Assembly: GCF_018598225.1 (NCBI RefSeq)
Contig: NZ_JAHESF010000054.1
Location: forward strand, 1 to 37,410
Origin: Chryseosolibacter histidinae
GTDB lineage: Bacteria > Bacteroidota > Bacteroidia > Cytophagales > Cyclobacteriaceae
Direction: 5' to 3'
Length of the DNA stretch: 37,410 bases
Part shown: one piece after another, positions 8,700-18,753 of the stretch
Position numbering within the stretch: the first letter of the stretch is position 1
How the letters are laid out: every line of letters begins with the position of its first letter
Translations under genes and position numbers: made by a program
The notes under the pieces: model-generated
Told to the model about the DNA's origin: nothing
Seen by the model: only the letters and a program-made list of their open reading frames with translations
The model's database searches: none

Positions 8700-9860
8700 A
8701 TGCTGAACAAAACACTGAGACTTTCAGTCTTTATCACCTTACTGGCCTTCTTTGCCTGCGGTGACGATGACAATGGTTCCAATCCCAAAACGAAGGCCGA
8801 TCTCTGCGTCATGGCAAAGTCTGCGAATTCCGGTAAACCCATCGATGGAACCTACATCGTTGCTTTTGCCAATGACCAGGCTCCCGGTGGAAGAAGCGCA
8901 CGGGCGGCGGCACGCGTACTGGCCAGCCATCGCCTTGCGGAAGACAAGATCGTTGGAGAAGCTAACGGCGAGCTGCTGCATTACATCATGAAGCTTTCTG
9001 CCGATGAAGCGCTTGAACTCAAACGCGATCCGTCGGTTATGCTGGTAGAACAAGACAGGGTGATCTCCATCTGCGCCTGCTTCACTGTGATAGCGCCCCG
9101 CCTCGTTACCTGGAATGTAGACAAGGTTGGCTATGGCGATGGCACCGGAAAAACAGCATGGATCATGGATACCGGCATTGACTTCGACCATCCCGATCTC
9201 ACGGTAGACCAGTCCAGAAGCCGCGCTTTCGTTGACGGTGAAACATCGGCAGACGATGACAACGGACACGGCACCCACGTAGCAGGCATCATTGGCGCCA
9301 AAAACAATACGATCGGAACACTCGGTGTCGCTTCCGGCGCCACGCTTGTAGCGCTGAAGATCCTGGACGACCACGGAGACGGCCGCCTCTCCACCGCCCT
9401 GAAAGCTTTAACCTATGTGCGCTCCAACGCCAAGGCTGGTGACGTGGTGAACATCAGCATGGGACTGGAAGAAGTTTCGGAGATCCTGGAAACAGAGATC
9501 CGCGGTGTGGCAAACAAGGGGATCTTCGTGGCCATCGCTGCCGGCAACCGGTCTACCACCGCCAGCTCTTTTTCACCCGGACGTACCAATGGAAAGAATA
9601 TCTATACTGTCACTGCTGTAGACAGCCTCAACCATTTCGCAAGCTTCTCCAACTATGGTAACGACGCTGTGGATTTTGCCGCGCCCGGCGTTCGTATTGT
9701 ATCGACCTACAGGAACGGCCAGTATGCGATCCTGAGCGGAACCTCCATGGCAACACCTCACGTAGCCGGACTACTGTTGATCAACAACGGCGTGGTAAAC
9801 TCAGATGGTGTTGCTGAAGATGATCCGGATGGGGTAGCCGATCCACTAGCCCACAAGTAA
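8700..9860 (+). CDS. S8 family subtilisin-like serine protease lipoprotein
   Basis: From the ATG at 8700 the product has 386 residues: lipoprotein signal ending in AFFAC (Cys20), an inhibitor I9-like propeptide (about 45-125, with TYIVAF), then the peptidase S8 domain. The catalytic triad is complete: Asp157 in AWIMDTGIDFDHPDL, His190 in NGHGTHVAG, Ser349 in LSGTSMATPHVAG, with oxyanion Asn283 in AAGNRS. It is a proteinase K-like, membrane-anchored extracellular or periplasmic protease. An upstream ATG at 8640 adds 20 residues before the signal and is less likely. It ends soon after the Ser motif, with an acidic DxDxDG-like tail and no further domain. The heptad hairpin begins directly after the stop. 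Confidence 0.93.
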   Translation: MLNKTLRLSVFITLLAFFACGDDDNGSNPKTKADLCVMAKSANSGKPIDGTYIVAFANDQAPGGRSARAAARVLASHRLAEDKIVGEANGELLHYIMKLSADEALELKRDPSVMLVEQDRVISICACFTVIAPRLVTWNVDKVGYGDGTGKTAWIMDTGIDFDHPDLTVDQSRSRAFVDGETSADDDNGHGTHVAGIIGAKNNTIGTLGVASGATLVALKILDDHGDGRLSTALKALTYVRSNAKAGDVVNISMGLEEVSEILETEIRGVANKGIFVAIAAGNRSTTASSFSPGRTNGKNIYTVTAVDSLNHFASFSNYGNDAVDFAAPGVRIVSTYRNGQYAILSGTSMATPHVAGLLLINNGVVNSDGVAEDDPDGVADPLAHK

Positions 9861-9862
9861 AA

Positions 9863-9942
9863 GGAGTAAGTAGTAAGAATTAAGGAGTAAGGAGGGCTGC
9901 CGCGCGTAAGCCCACTTACTACTTACTCCTTACTACTTACTT
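9863..9942. terminator. Heptad inverted repeat (GGAGTAA family) between convergent genes
   Basis: Left arm 9863-9890 has four units (GGAGTAA with variants GTAGTAA second and GAATTAA third); right arm 9916-9942 has inverted units (TTACTAC, TTACTCC). Segments 9863-9877 and 9915-9929 are perfectly complementary (15 bp). The arms begin 2 bases after the subtilase stop and end at the base before the stop codon of the convergent gene at 9943. Probably a bidirectional transcript-end hairpin. Confidence 0.7.
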
Positions 9943-11619
9943 CTATTTTTTAAGCGCTTTGATCGATTTTCGGAGCGCGCTCACCATGCTCCGGCCGATC
10001 TCTACGTCGTTGATGGCAAACTGGATCGTGCTGGCGTAAGGCTGGATCTTTCCGTCTTTGTAGTATTTGATGATCTTGCCTTTGAATTCAGTTTCGGCGG
10101 TTACATATAACCATTTGCCTTTGATCTCTACCTCAACGCTCAGGGGATTGAGGTCCGAAAGGTTGAACTCATACACTTCTTCGGCGCCCGAACCTTTGCT
10201 GTTGATCTCTTTGCGGGTATACTTCAGCTTGTTGTTGTTTCCGGCTTCCACCGGCTCCAGGGCCTGGTTTACGGTGATCTCGTCAAGGCTCACGTTCTTT
10301 ACATTGGCCCTGATCCAGGGGTTGGCATCGGCGCCGAAAGGTTCCTTGAACGACGCAGTGCATTTCTCCACGGCTTTATCGATGGCAAACTTGAGCCTCC
10401 GGGCACGTTCCACGTCGGGCACATACAATTTCACTTCGTTGTCGTAGCCGTTGAATTTTTCGTCGCGGGTATGCATGACGAGCTTTTTATTATCGTTCAC
10501 GGCAAGGTCAACGTACATCCTGTCGCCGGCCACATCGATCTTCGAGGCAACGGCATTGATATCCACCCAGCTGAATTTGAACACATTCTTCTCGGTGGTC
10601 TTCGGGTCTTTCTCTACCTGCGTGAAGGTGCAGACGCACTGCGGATCGAGCTCCTGGGCGATTTGTTTGTTGCCAACGCTCACCTCTGCGGTCAGTGTTT
10701 TGATCCGCTGCAGCGCATCCTTGTCAGAAGAAACGGTGCCCATATCCGCTTTTACTTTTTCAACGGCCAGGGGCGCTGCCAGGGCAAGCACCGTTTTCAG
10801 GTCACGTGCCTCGTCTACGCTGTTGGTATTGATGGTGATCTCGTTCACGTACGGCTTTACTTCACCATTTTTGCGAAGGCTGATGTACCGCGCTTTCTGC
10901 AACGTCTCGAAGCTGATGGCGAACTTGTTGCCGGTGATCTTGTAGGCAATGGAATTTACATTCACATCGGCCAGGTTGAAAGTATAGACCTCCTCGGTCG
11001 ACGATTTCTGATCAGCCTCTACCTGTGTAAAACGCATGCTGCCCACCTTATCAGCCTTGGCCAGCGATTGCTTGAACGACCGCGTGCCAAGATCAACGTT
11101 CTTCACGTTGGTGCTGAGCCAGCCGACCATCGCATCGTAACCGGATATTTTTAAACGGCCGGCCATTACTTTTTCTGCGGGCGCGATCGCTTTTTTTACA
11201 ATGTCGCTGATGGCCCGGGCATTTTCGATGTCTTTGGCGACGATGGCAGCCTGCTCATCGTATGCCTGTACTACTTCATTCTTGTAGAACTTCACAAGTT
11301 TCTGCTTGTTGCGCACGGCCATCACCACCTGGATAATGTCTTTCTGCGTCTGCTCACGCACGGCATAGGGGTCGATGTCTGACAGGTTGAACTCATAGGC
11401 ATAGTTGGTACGATTGCCCTTCTGGTCTACCTCATCATAGCTGTAGCGGACCACCGCAGGTTGTATAAAGGTGATCTTCGGTGTGTAGCTCTTAGACGAG
11501 GCTTCTACCGGCACTACGGTTTCCTGAAGTTTGGCTACCATCGCCGCCAGGTCCTGTGCTGACGATCCGGCGGACGCCAGGAGTAAAATGCTGAACGTTA
11601 AGCAGTAAATTTTCTTCAT
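9943..11619 (-). CDS. Secreted protein with four tandem ~130-residue repeats
   Basis: A 558-residue protein with a Sec signal peptide (MKKIYCLTFSILLLASAGSSAQ). The mature part is four copies of one domain, roughly 24-155, 165-290, 303-420 and 435-556. Each has a YxR/FTQVE-type strand, a VYxFNLxDxNP-type motif (YEFNLSDIDP, YTFNLADVNV, FKFSWVDINA, YEFNLSDLNP), a strand with aromatic-KNG/KDG-xxxPY (RKNGEVKPY, YKDGKIQPY) and a terminal helix with DxExAR. Repeats two and four also begin with a similar NVKNVxL segment. I do not recognise the family. The repeats resemble a small alpha/beta binding domain; location is periplasm or outside. Probably transcribed alone. Confidence 0.75.
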   Translation of the reverse strand: MKKIYCLTFSILLLASAGSSAQDLAAMVAKLQETVVPVEASSKSYTPKITFIQPAVVRYSYDEVDQKGNRTNYAYEFNLSDIDPYAVREQTQKDIIQVVMAVRNKQKLVKFYKNEVVQAYDEQAAIVAKDIENARAISDIVKKAIAPAEKVMAGRLKISGYDAMVGWLSTNVKNVDLGTRSFKQSLAKADKVGSMRFTQVEADQKSSTEEVYTFNLADVNVNSIAYKITGNKFAISFETLQKARYISLRKNGEVKPYVNEITINTNSVDEARDLKTVLALAAPLAVEKVKADMGTVSSDKDALQRIKTLTAEVSVGNKQIAQELDPQCVCTFTQVEKDPKTTEKNVFKFSWVDINAVASKIDVAGDRMYVDLAVNDNKKLVMHTRDEKFNGYDNEVKLYVPDVERARRLKFAIDKAVEKCTASFKEPFGADANPWIRANVKNVSLDEITVNQALEPVEAGNNNKLKYTRKEINSKGSGAEEVYEFNLSDLNPLSVEVEIKGKWLYVTAETEFKGKIIKYYKDGKIQPYASTIQFAINDVEIGRSMVSALRKSIKALKK

Positions 11620-11684
11620 GGTGATTGTGAAAGGTATGGTTAGTTGCGTTGTTGCGAAGATAACAAGGAGTCGGGTATGAGGGA

Positions 11685-11866
11685 GGAGTAAGGAGTAAGA
11701 ATTAAGATGGGCGGTCAGTTCGATGACACGCCGTGCTGCGTCAAAGAAGACCTGTTATTCGTAGAATGGGTGATTAAAACTTAGCCAGGGAATGAAATGG
11801 ATACTTCGATCAAGGCTGTGCAGTATGAATACGACTCCTTACTACTTACTCCTTAATTCTTACTCC
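11685..11866. terminator. Heptad inverted repeat (GGAGTAA family), widely spaced
   Basis: Left arm 11685-11705 has three units ending in GAATTAA; right arm 11839-11866 has four inverted units (TTACTAC, TTACTCC, TTAATTC, TTACTCC). Segments 11692-11706 and 11852-11866 match perfectly over 15 bp, with about 130 bp between the arms. The right arm starts 3 bases beyond the stop codon of the small gene at 11870. TTTT follows on the plus strand. Confidence 0.65.
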
Positions 11867-11869
11867 TTT

Positions 11870-12055
11870 TCAATTCAAATTAATGTGCTTAAAGTTGCGG
11901 GCAAGATTTGCCATCAACTGCGGATCGATGCGTACCATTCTGGCCTGGAGGATCACCAGCTTGGATTCCAGCAGCTGGATCCTTTTGCTGAGGTCAACTA
12001 TGAATTTACGCTGCTCGGGCGTTAAGCCATCCAGATTCATCCTATTCGCTTGCAT
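11870..12055 (-). CDS. Small hypothetical protein (61 aa)
   Basis: From the ATG at 12055 the product has 61 residues, MQANRMNLDGL onwards, a single helical and charged protein with a heptad-like pattern (FIVDLSKRIQLLESKLVILQARM) that could form a short coiled coil. No family recognised. A longer reading to 12103 would need a GTG start. Its stop codon abuts a GGAGTAA heptad array, as real genes in this window do, which modestly supports it. Confidence 0.5.
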   Translation of the reverse strand: MQANRMNLDGLTPEQRKFIVDLSKRIQLLESKLVILQARMVRIDPQLMANLARNFKHINLN

Positions 12056-12191
12056 GGTCCAAAGATAATCCGGACACCAGGGGCGTACTTGTTGTAAGCG
12101 CACGATTCCTTACATACATGATATAATCCGGCAAGGCATCGGGGTCTCCTGCCGGTGCTCAATCCTGAGCCAGAAATTGGCAATTCTCACC

Positions 12192-12446
12192 CTAGGATGA
12201 TGTTTCCGGGAGCTCATCGGTGAGCAGAAGATCGCCTTTATTCAACGCTTCATACCTCATAATCTTACTACCCCGGTAGCTGGTCACATGAACATCCTTC
12301 GGATAGCCGTTTGCCTGCTTCACTTCTTCGAGCAACCCGTCTACTTCACCTGGCGACACGAGAATATAAAGTGGTCTTTCGCCGTGATGTTCCGCCTGAT
12401 ATTGATCGAGGCTGTTCTCTACTTTCTGCAATATGTGAGCATCCAT
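12192..12446 (-). CDS. Small hypothetical protein (84 aa)
   Basis: From the ATG at 12446 (MDAHILQKVENS) this encodes 84 residues; a GTG at 12497 would add 17. The sequence has an alpha/beta look with RPLYILVSPGEVDGLLEEV and DVHVTSYRGSKIM and an acidic C-terminus. No family recognised. No partner gene is close. A weak stem with CCGGC/GCCGG ends lies downstream near 12128-12155. Confidence 0.5.
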   Translation of the reverse strand: MDAHILQKVENSLDQYQAEHHGERPLYILVSPGEVDGLLEEVKQANGYPKDVHVTSYRGSKIMRYEALNKGDLLLTDELPETSS

Positions 12447-12773
12447 AAGTGATAGCTTTCCAGCAGACAGGGCAAAAAATCGTTCCTGTATCAGCACGGC
12501 GGCACTGGTACCCTCTTCGGCATCATAACTATGCGGAAATAGCTACCCACTGTTACTAAATTCTTACAATCTGGAAACTATTTGTGAACAATTGCACCCG
12601 CCCTGGCTACCTATGAGGCCCTCGTAACAGCCTGACGTTACCGGCACAAGATCCGCTGCCTGCTGAATGTTGACGGTCGTTTAGGATTGCGTGGAGTGTG
12701 AAGTAGATAAATTCCGGAAGCGCTGCCTTTTTTATAGGATTGCATTCATCCTGAAAATCCTAAAAAATCTTGG

Positions 12774-13070
12774 TCACTTTTTAGATTCCTTGTGAAGGGC
12801 GCAAAAAAATTCTTCAACGGTAAGTTTATGGATGGTCAGTAATCTGCAAAGGCTTTTAATGGTAAGATTTGTTTTTCCTTTTTCTATACGCCAGTATTGA
12901 ACCCGGGGAATCTCATAGTCATATGCGAAGTCTTCGTGGCTGCTGTATCCCTTCTGCTTTCGTAGATCAGTCAACTTGATGCCAATACGCTCTAACGTAC
13001 TTTTTAGCGCTTCTTCTTTCACGATCTCAATTTTAAATCTCTCTTTTTCATCTAGCCAAATTGTTGACAA
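12774..13070 (-). CDS. XRE-type helix-turn-helix regulator
   Basis: About 98 residues with one Cro/C1-type HTH (about 30-90): IKLTDLRKQKGYSSHEDFAYDYEIPRVQYWRIEKGKTNLTIKSL shows the five-helix pattern, and YWRIEKGKTN is the usual end of the recognition region. The frame has no ATG: the first possible start is TTG at 13070, directly after an in-frame TAA, or a GTG at codon 17 that would still leave the HTH complete. The short N-terminal extension is helical and charged. A 12-bp perfect palindrome lies 33 bp upstream and may be its own operator. Target unknown; no toxin partner is evident. Confidence 0.8.
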   Translation of the reverse strand: MSTIWLDEKERFKIEIVKEEALKSTLERIGIKLTDLRKQKGYSSHEDFAYDYEIPRVQYWRIEKGKTNLTIKSLCRLLTIHKLTVEEFFCALHKESKK

Positions 13071-13102
13071 TTAAAGCGAAATGTTACTCCGTATAATAGC
13101 AC

Positions 13103-13140
13103 ATCTTATAAGATAAAGGATTTCATACGTCCAATCTTAT
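13103..13140. promoter_or_regulatory. Candidate operator of the XRE regulator
   Basis: ATCTTATAAGAT (13103-13114) is a perfect 12-bp palindrome, and its half ATCTTAT recurs at 13134-13140, 31 bp away (about three helical turns). The position just upstream of the minus-strand XRE gene suggests autoregulation. Inferred. Confidence 0.4.
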
Positions 13141-13533
13141 GTCTTGAACACGAGCATAGGCTCCGGGTGAAATTTCATAATTTTACCCCTGTTCAGAATT
13201 TTGTCGGCCAAAGATTTACCGACTCGCCCGGCGAACTTTGCTTCAACGGCTCCTTAACTTTCGCCCTTCGCCAGGTGTTTTATTTCTTACCTTAAAAGTC
13301 TACTACATCATTTAAAATTTTGGGCCAACGGTACGTGCCCGGAGCGCGTGCAGAAATTTTTTCTACAAAGGATTAAAAACATCCACAACCCTGTTATAAA
13401 CACTTGCCATAAAGCAAAGGCCGGTGGCCGGAACCGAACAAATATTCCGTGCGGTTATAGCGTAAACGATAGCGCTATGCCCTGTACCGCCGGCGCAAAC
13501 GAACCTGCTCCCCTGCTGAAATTTTTTCATTCC
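13141..13533. other. Non-coding stretch upstream of glnS
   Basis: About 390 bases without a convincing gene. A frame runs through it into glnS but has no plausible start or homology. A 9-bp stem with one G-T pair (GGGTGAAAT, 13165-13173, with ATTTTACCC, 13180-13188) is present. The glnS promoter should lie here, but I see no clear Bacteroidota -33/-7 pair. Confidence 0.4.
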
Positions 13534-13539
13534 ATGTCC

Positions 13540-13563
13540 AAAACCGTTTACCTTTACGGTTTT
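13540..13563 (+). promoter_or_regulatory. Hairpin in the glnS leader
   Basis: AAAACCGT (13540-13547) and ACGGTTTT (13556-13563) form a perfect 8-bp stem with an 8-base loop, ending 12 bases before the preferred glnS ATG, with a run of four to five T. It could be an attenuator-like terminator or a structure controlling ribosome access. If translation starts at 13534 it would be coding. Inferred. Confidence 0.4.
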
Positions 13564-13575
13564 TACACTGAAGTC

Positions 13576-15237
<1,662 letters not shown>

Positions 15238-15273
15238 TCCGCGCTAAGATCGATTTGCTTTCAGACACTACGC

Positions 15274-15591
15274 TCAGGCTACCATCTGCGGTTGCCTGGT
15301 GAACGATGCCGGATAATAAGACACGTTGGATGTGACGATCACCGGGATGCGGTGCAAGTACAACAGCTTCTTGATCTTGCTTTCCCATTCCTTCACCTTG
15401 AACCTGAACGTGATCCTTCCGGGTTTTTGAGGATTTTTCTCCACAGGGCCATGATCCAGTGATGCTTCGAGGATCTCGTTGTAGATGCTGGCGCGGGTGC
15501 TCAATAAGTACAGCCCCCAGAGCTTGATCTCAATAATTTCATCCTGCATATCTGCTTTCAGACTAACAGGTGCTTCTGTAAAATACTGCAT
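15274..15591 (-). CDS. Hypothetical protein (105 aa)
   Basis: A 105-residue soluble protein beginning MQYFTEAPVSLKADMQDEIIEIKLWGLYLLSTRASIYNE; an internal ATG at codon 15 is a possible start. The mix of helix and a C-terminal strand region (RIPVIVTSNVSYYPASF) gives no family I recognise. It lies downstream of the sensor-kinase gene on the same strand but is separated by a 156-bp gap holding a heptad hairpin, so it probably has its own transcript. Confidence 0.6.
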   Translation of the reverse strand: MQYFTEAPVSLKADMQDEIIEIKLWGLYLLSTRASIYNEILEASLDHGPVEKNPQKPGRITFRFKVKEWESKIKKLLYLHRIPVIVTSNVSYYPASFTRQPQMVA

Positions 15592-15652
15592 AACTTAAAA
15601 GGGATTTGGTTTGATGATTTTGGTCATCCAAAAACCATACCCGCTTCAGAAG

Positions 15653-15741
15653 GTACGAGGTACGAAGTACGACGTACGTAGTGCCCTGATCGTAGACAGT
15701 GCGAAGCACAAACCGTACCTCGTATTTCGTATTTCGTACCT
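15653..15741. terminator. Heptad inverted repeat (GTACGAG family)
   Basis: Left arm 15653-15680 has four GTACGAN-type units; right arm 15714-15741 has four inverted CGTACCT/CGTATTT units. Segments 15654-15664 and 15714-15724 are perfectly complementary (11 bp). The right arm ends 6 bases before the stop codon of the minus-strand sensor-kinase gene. Probably a transcript-end hairpin. The family recurs at 20667-20694. Confidence 0.65.
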
Positions 15742-15747
15742 AACTTT

Positions 15748-17556
15748 CTACGCCTTCTTCAGTCCCACAATAAAACAGGCCCCCTTCTGTGGCTCCGACT
15801 CACACCACACATTCCCGCCCATCAGCTCCACATATTTTTTGACGATGGAGAGGCCCAGTCCGATCGATGTTTCACCATCGGTAGGTTTGGCGCTCAGTCG
15901 CTGGAATTTTCTGAAGAGCAGCTTCTGATCTTCTGGTGTAAGGCCGGGGCCTGAGTCCCTGAAGCTGATCCATACGTTGTTGCCTTCCTCGCGGGTGCTG
16001 ACCTCCACTTTTTTTCCTTTGGCCGAGAACTTGATGGCGTTGGACATCAGGTTTTCAAACACCTGCGTAAGGAAAAGCGAGTCGCCCCTTACCCTGGCGG
16101 TTTCGGCCAGCGATGTGATGGAAAGGTCGATGTTCTTTTTGGCGGCTACCTTGTCGAAACTTTTCACCACCTCGCTTACCAGCGGCGAAATGGGCACCTC
16201 GTCCATGAGGATCTTCACCCGGCGCTGTTCGATGGAATCGATGTCGAGGATGTTGTTGATCATTTTGGTGAGGCGCTCCGATGAATCGATGATCTTCTGG
16301 ATCAGGTCTTTCTGATCGTCAGGCAAGCCGTTGTTGCCCAGCAGGAACACCTGTGCAAGCCCCTGCACGTGATTGATGGGGGTGCGCAGGTCGTGCGCCA
16401 GGATCTTGATCAGGTTGTTCTTCTCCTCATCCAGCGCCACCAGGTGACGGTTGCGCTGTGCAAGCTGCTCGCGCTGGCGTTCGATCTGTTTCTTCTGCTG
16501 GCTGCGCTTGCGGTACAGGAGGATAATGATCACCATGGAAATGAGACTCACGGTCACCAACGCCAGCAGGAAATTGAGGGCACGGGTCTCGCGGGCAAGC
16601 TGCTCGGCTTTACCCAGCAGGTCGCGCGATTGGATCTCTTTCTCTTTGGTAAGCAGCGCCACCAGGTTATTCGATTGAATGGCCAGGCCTTCAATGAAGT
16701 GGTACAATTCAAGATCGAGGTATTTGGCAATGATCCTCTCCAACTCGCCATGAAAATCCTTGTGTGAGAAATATGACTCCACGGGCTGTGCCCAGTCGCT
16801 GGTCTGAGGGTAAATGAGGGCGTAACCTTTGCGCATCACGGGAAACATGTTCTGCCGTTTGACATTGATGGAAGGATCGTTCTCGAACATCATCATATAT
16901 ACAGGCAGGTCGATAAACGCAAAGGCGCTGTCGCGTTCATCCACGGCTTCGAGTATGTTTTTGCTGCTGGGGATGTATTCAATGTCGAAAGAGAGATTTC
17001 CCTGGGTCTTCAGTTTGTAGATATCCTGCTCATAGGTGGTTTCACGAATGGTGACTGCCTTGAGCCGGGAGAACACCCGGTTGAATTCTTCGCTGGTGTG
17101 AACGATGGGAATATTTCTGCTGGTGATGAGCACGGAGATGTCGGCCATATACGGCGGACTAAAAGCTACCTCTTTTTCCCTGTCGGCCGTGATGGAAAAT
17201 GCAGAGACGCCGAAAGTACCGTTCTGTTGCCCGTCGCGGATGGAGGCATAGGTGTCGCCGAAGTTATCAGCCTCTTTCCACACCACCTCCAGCTCAACCT
17301 GAAAGTTCTTTTTCAGGTATCGCCTGAACCCTTCCATGAGCTCGTATTCGAGACCCGCCATTCCCTGGGGTGTTCTGTAAATAAAAGGTCGCGACTCGTA
17401 CCAATAGGCGATCACGGTGCCTTTTCCCGCCTGCTTCACCTGCGCCCACGATTGCGGCACAACCTCAGACGGCTGCGCCCGCGATATAGAAATACCGCAG
17501 AAGACCACCCAGCACGACAAGGTGATACGCAACATCAGCGGAAAGCGGGGTTTCAT
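15748..17556 (-). CDS. Sensor histidine kinase with periplasmic solute-binding domain
   Basis: From the ATG at 17556 the product has 602 residues. Order: signal peptide (to about 27), a bacterial extracellular solute-binding protein family 3 domain (about 45-280, with GTVIAYWYESRPFIYRTPQGMAGLEYELMEGF and VAFSPPYMADISVLIT), a transmembrane segment (about 328-348), a coiled coil, a HisKA domain with His388 in KILAHDLRTPINHVQG, and a HATPase domain with N box ENLMSNAIKFS, G1 DSGPGLT, and G2 GLGLSIVKKYVELMGG. All kinase motifs are intact. The ligand domain suggests sensing of an amino acid-like solute. There is no response regulator next to it and no receiver domain, so its partner is elsewhere. 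An upstream TTG extension is unlikely. Confidence 0.93.
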   Translation of the reverse strand: MKPRFPLMLRITLSCWVVFCGISISRAQPSEVVPQSWAQVKQAGKGTVIAYWYESRPFIYRTPQGMAGLEYELMEGFRRYLKKNFQVELEVVWKEADNFGDTYASIRDGQQNGTFGVSAFSITADREKEVAFSPPYMADISVLITSRNIPIVHTSEEFNRVFSRLKAVTIRETTYEQDIYKLKTQGNLSFDIEYIPSSKNILEAVDERDSAFAFIDLPVYMMMFENDPSINVKRQNMFPVMRKGYALIYPQTSDWAQPVESYFSHKDFHGELERIIAKYLDLELYHFIEGLAIQSNNLVALLTKEKEIQSRDLLGKAEQLARETRALNFLLALVTVSLISMVIIILLYRKRSQQKKQIERQREQLAQRNRHLVALDEEKNNLIKILAHDLRTPINHVQGLAQVFLLGNNGLPDDQKDLIQKIIDSSERLTKMINNILDIDSIEQRRVKILMDEVPISPLVSEVVKSFDKVAAKKNIDLSITSLAETARVRGDSLFLTQVFENLMSNAIKFSAKGKKVEVSTREEGNNVWISFRDSGPGLTPEDQKLLFRKFQRLSAKPTDGETSIGLGLSIVKKYVELMGGNVWCESEPQKGACFIVGLKKA

Positions 17557-17779
17557 CAGATTAAGTGATTTGATAAAAATAAAGGGAATTGGCTGAAAAT
17601 GGAAGCAGGCGGCCAATAAGGCCTAAATGCAATGGGATCTCATGGATGGTTACGTGCGAACATACGCGCAAGATGTTTAAAACCTGCTGGTTAACAAACG
17701 GGAGAGCCTGTAAATGGTTGCAGCGCCGGGTATGGTTTATGTATGCAAACATGGCATTAACCTGACGTAAAACGTATTT

Positions 17780-18073
17780 ATGGAACAGCAGCTGATCAAC
17801 GCGTTTATGAAACTGGTGGCCAAAGCAGGCGGAGGGTCGCTGATCAAGGATCTGATCCGCGAGGTAGACGAGAACCGGAATCCCAAAATATGGACGCCCA
17901 CGGAAATAGAAAAAGCCATTGCGTATGTGACGGAGCAAACGGAGAGTTTCGGTGCGGCAGACGCCATCGTGATCATCGAAACCCTGATGCAGAAATATAA
18001 CCTGCGTACCGAGAGCTTTTTACCAGCACATGAATCCCTGCCGGGAACAGCAGGGATCCAGGGCTTACAATGA
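17780..18073 (+). CDS. Small hypothetical protein (97 aa)
   Basis: A 97-residue mostly helical protein starting MEQQLINAFMKLVAKAGGGSLIKDLIREVDENRNPKIWTPTEIEKAIAYVTEQTESFG, with a Pro/Gly tail. No family recognised. It converges with the next gene: only 11 bases separate the two stop codons, with no room for a hairpin array. Confidence 0.6.
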   Translation: MEQQLINAFMKLVAKAGGGSLIKDLIREVDENRNPKIWTPTEIEKAIAYVTEQTESFGAADAIVIIETLMQKYNLRTESFLPAHESLPGTAGIQGLQ

Positions 18074-18084
18074 GTCACAACGGC

Positions 18085-18564
18085 TTATTGCTTCACAAGG
18101 TTGAACGTAGCCGTGAGCACGTACTGTCCTGTCAAAGATTGTTTTGTGACCGTTCCGCTCAGCGTCATGGTGGTGGCGCTGGGTTTGTCGCCGGAGAGCG
18201 CAATCACGTTCTGGCTCAGGGCCGATCCGCCCACGCTCTGGCTGATGCTGGTGATGGTCACGTCGCCGGAATTTTCCTGGTAAGTGAACACATCTTCCTT
18301 GCGGCTGCCTTCAATTTTAATATCGAAACTACCCTTGGCGCCATCAAAATAAAATGTGCCGGCGTCCGAGGCCGTACCTGATTTTATAATCTGCGAAGTA
18401 AGGCTCTGATCGATCAGGTTATACTCCACGCTGCTGATCTTCCAGGGTGTGCCTACGTGGTTAACGGTGCTCTCCTGTTCCTTAGGATCATCCTCGGAAC
18501 ATGCCTGAAGTAAAAACAGTGATACCGCAAAAAACAAAAAAACGGGATTCAGATATTTTTTCAT
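18085..18564 (-). CDS. Lipocalin-like lipoprotein
   Basis: A 159-residue lipoprotein: signal MKKYLNPVFLFFAVSLFLLQACSEDD (LQAC lipobox, Cys22) followed by an acidic linker. The mature part starts with a WKISSVEYN strand and has alternating beta strands (GTFYFDGAKGSFDIKIEG, TMTLSGTV, GQYVLTATFNLVK), consistent with the lipocalin-like or META/DUF5004-like lipoproteins common in Bacteroidota. Ligand unknown. Monocistronic by position. Confidence 0.75.
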   Translation of the reverse strand: MKKYLNPVFLFFAVSLFLLQACSEDDPKEQESTVNHVGTPWKISSVEYNLIDQSLTSQIIKSGTASDAGTFYFDGAKGSFDIKIEGSRKEDVFTYQENSGDVTITSISQSVGGSALSQNVIALSGDKPSATTMTLSGTVTKQSLTGQYVLTATFNLVKQ

Positions 18565-18704
18565 GGCGATCGGGGTTAAAATGTTTTACAAAATTTGATC
18601 TCCTGGCCCGCGTTTAAAAGGCTCAAAGAGATAAAACATTACATAGGTTCATCTTTCCCCGAATTATACAGCCGCCCGCCGCTAATGCCCCAATACAGTC
18701 CATA

Positions 18705-18735
18705 TTGTGGATTCTTTGAAACCTTTCTATTTTTA
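18705..18735 (+). promoter_or_regulatory. Candidate Bacteroidota promoter of the cyclophilin gene
   Basis: TTG (18705-18707) and TATTTTTA (18728-18735) are 20 bp apart, close to the TTTG/TAnnTTTG -33/-7 pattern of this phylum, 19 bp before the ATG at 18754. The last base of the -7 box differs from consensus. Confidence 0.35.
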
Positions 18736-18753
18736 ACGCACGACCAATACCTC

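Noticed and set aside
9863-9942. CRISPR array
   Set aside because: Units are 7 bp, directly adjacent and degenerate, without unique spacers of constant length, and no cas gene is present. The same applies to all other heptad arrays.
13348-13575. N-terminal extension of GlnRS by 76 residues
   Set aside because: It would begin at GTG, has no GlnRS-like sequence, and the usual N-terminus starts at 13576.
18073-18085. Heptad hairpin between the convergent genes ending at 18073 and 18085
   Set aside because: Only 11 bases separate the stops and no 7-bp repeats are seen; the rule is not universal. glnS (15237) and the gene at 15274 also lack one.
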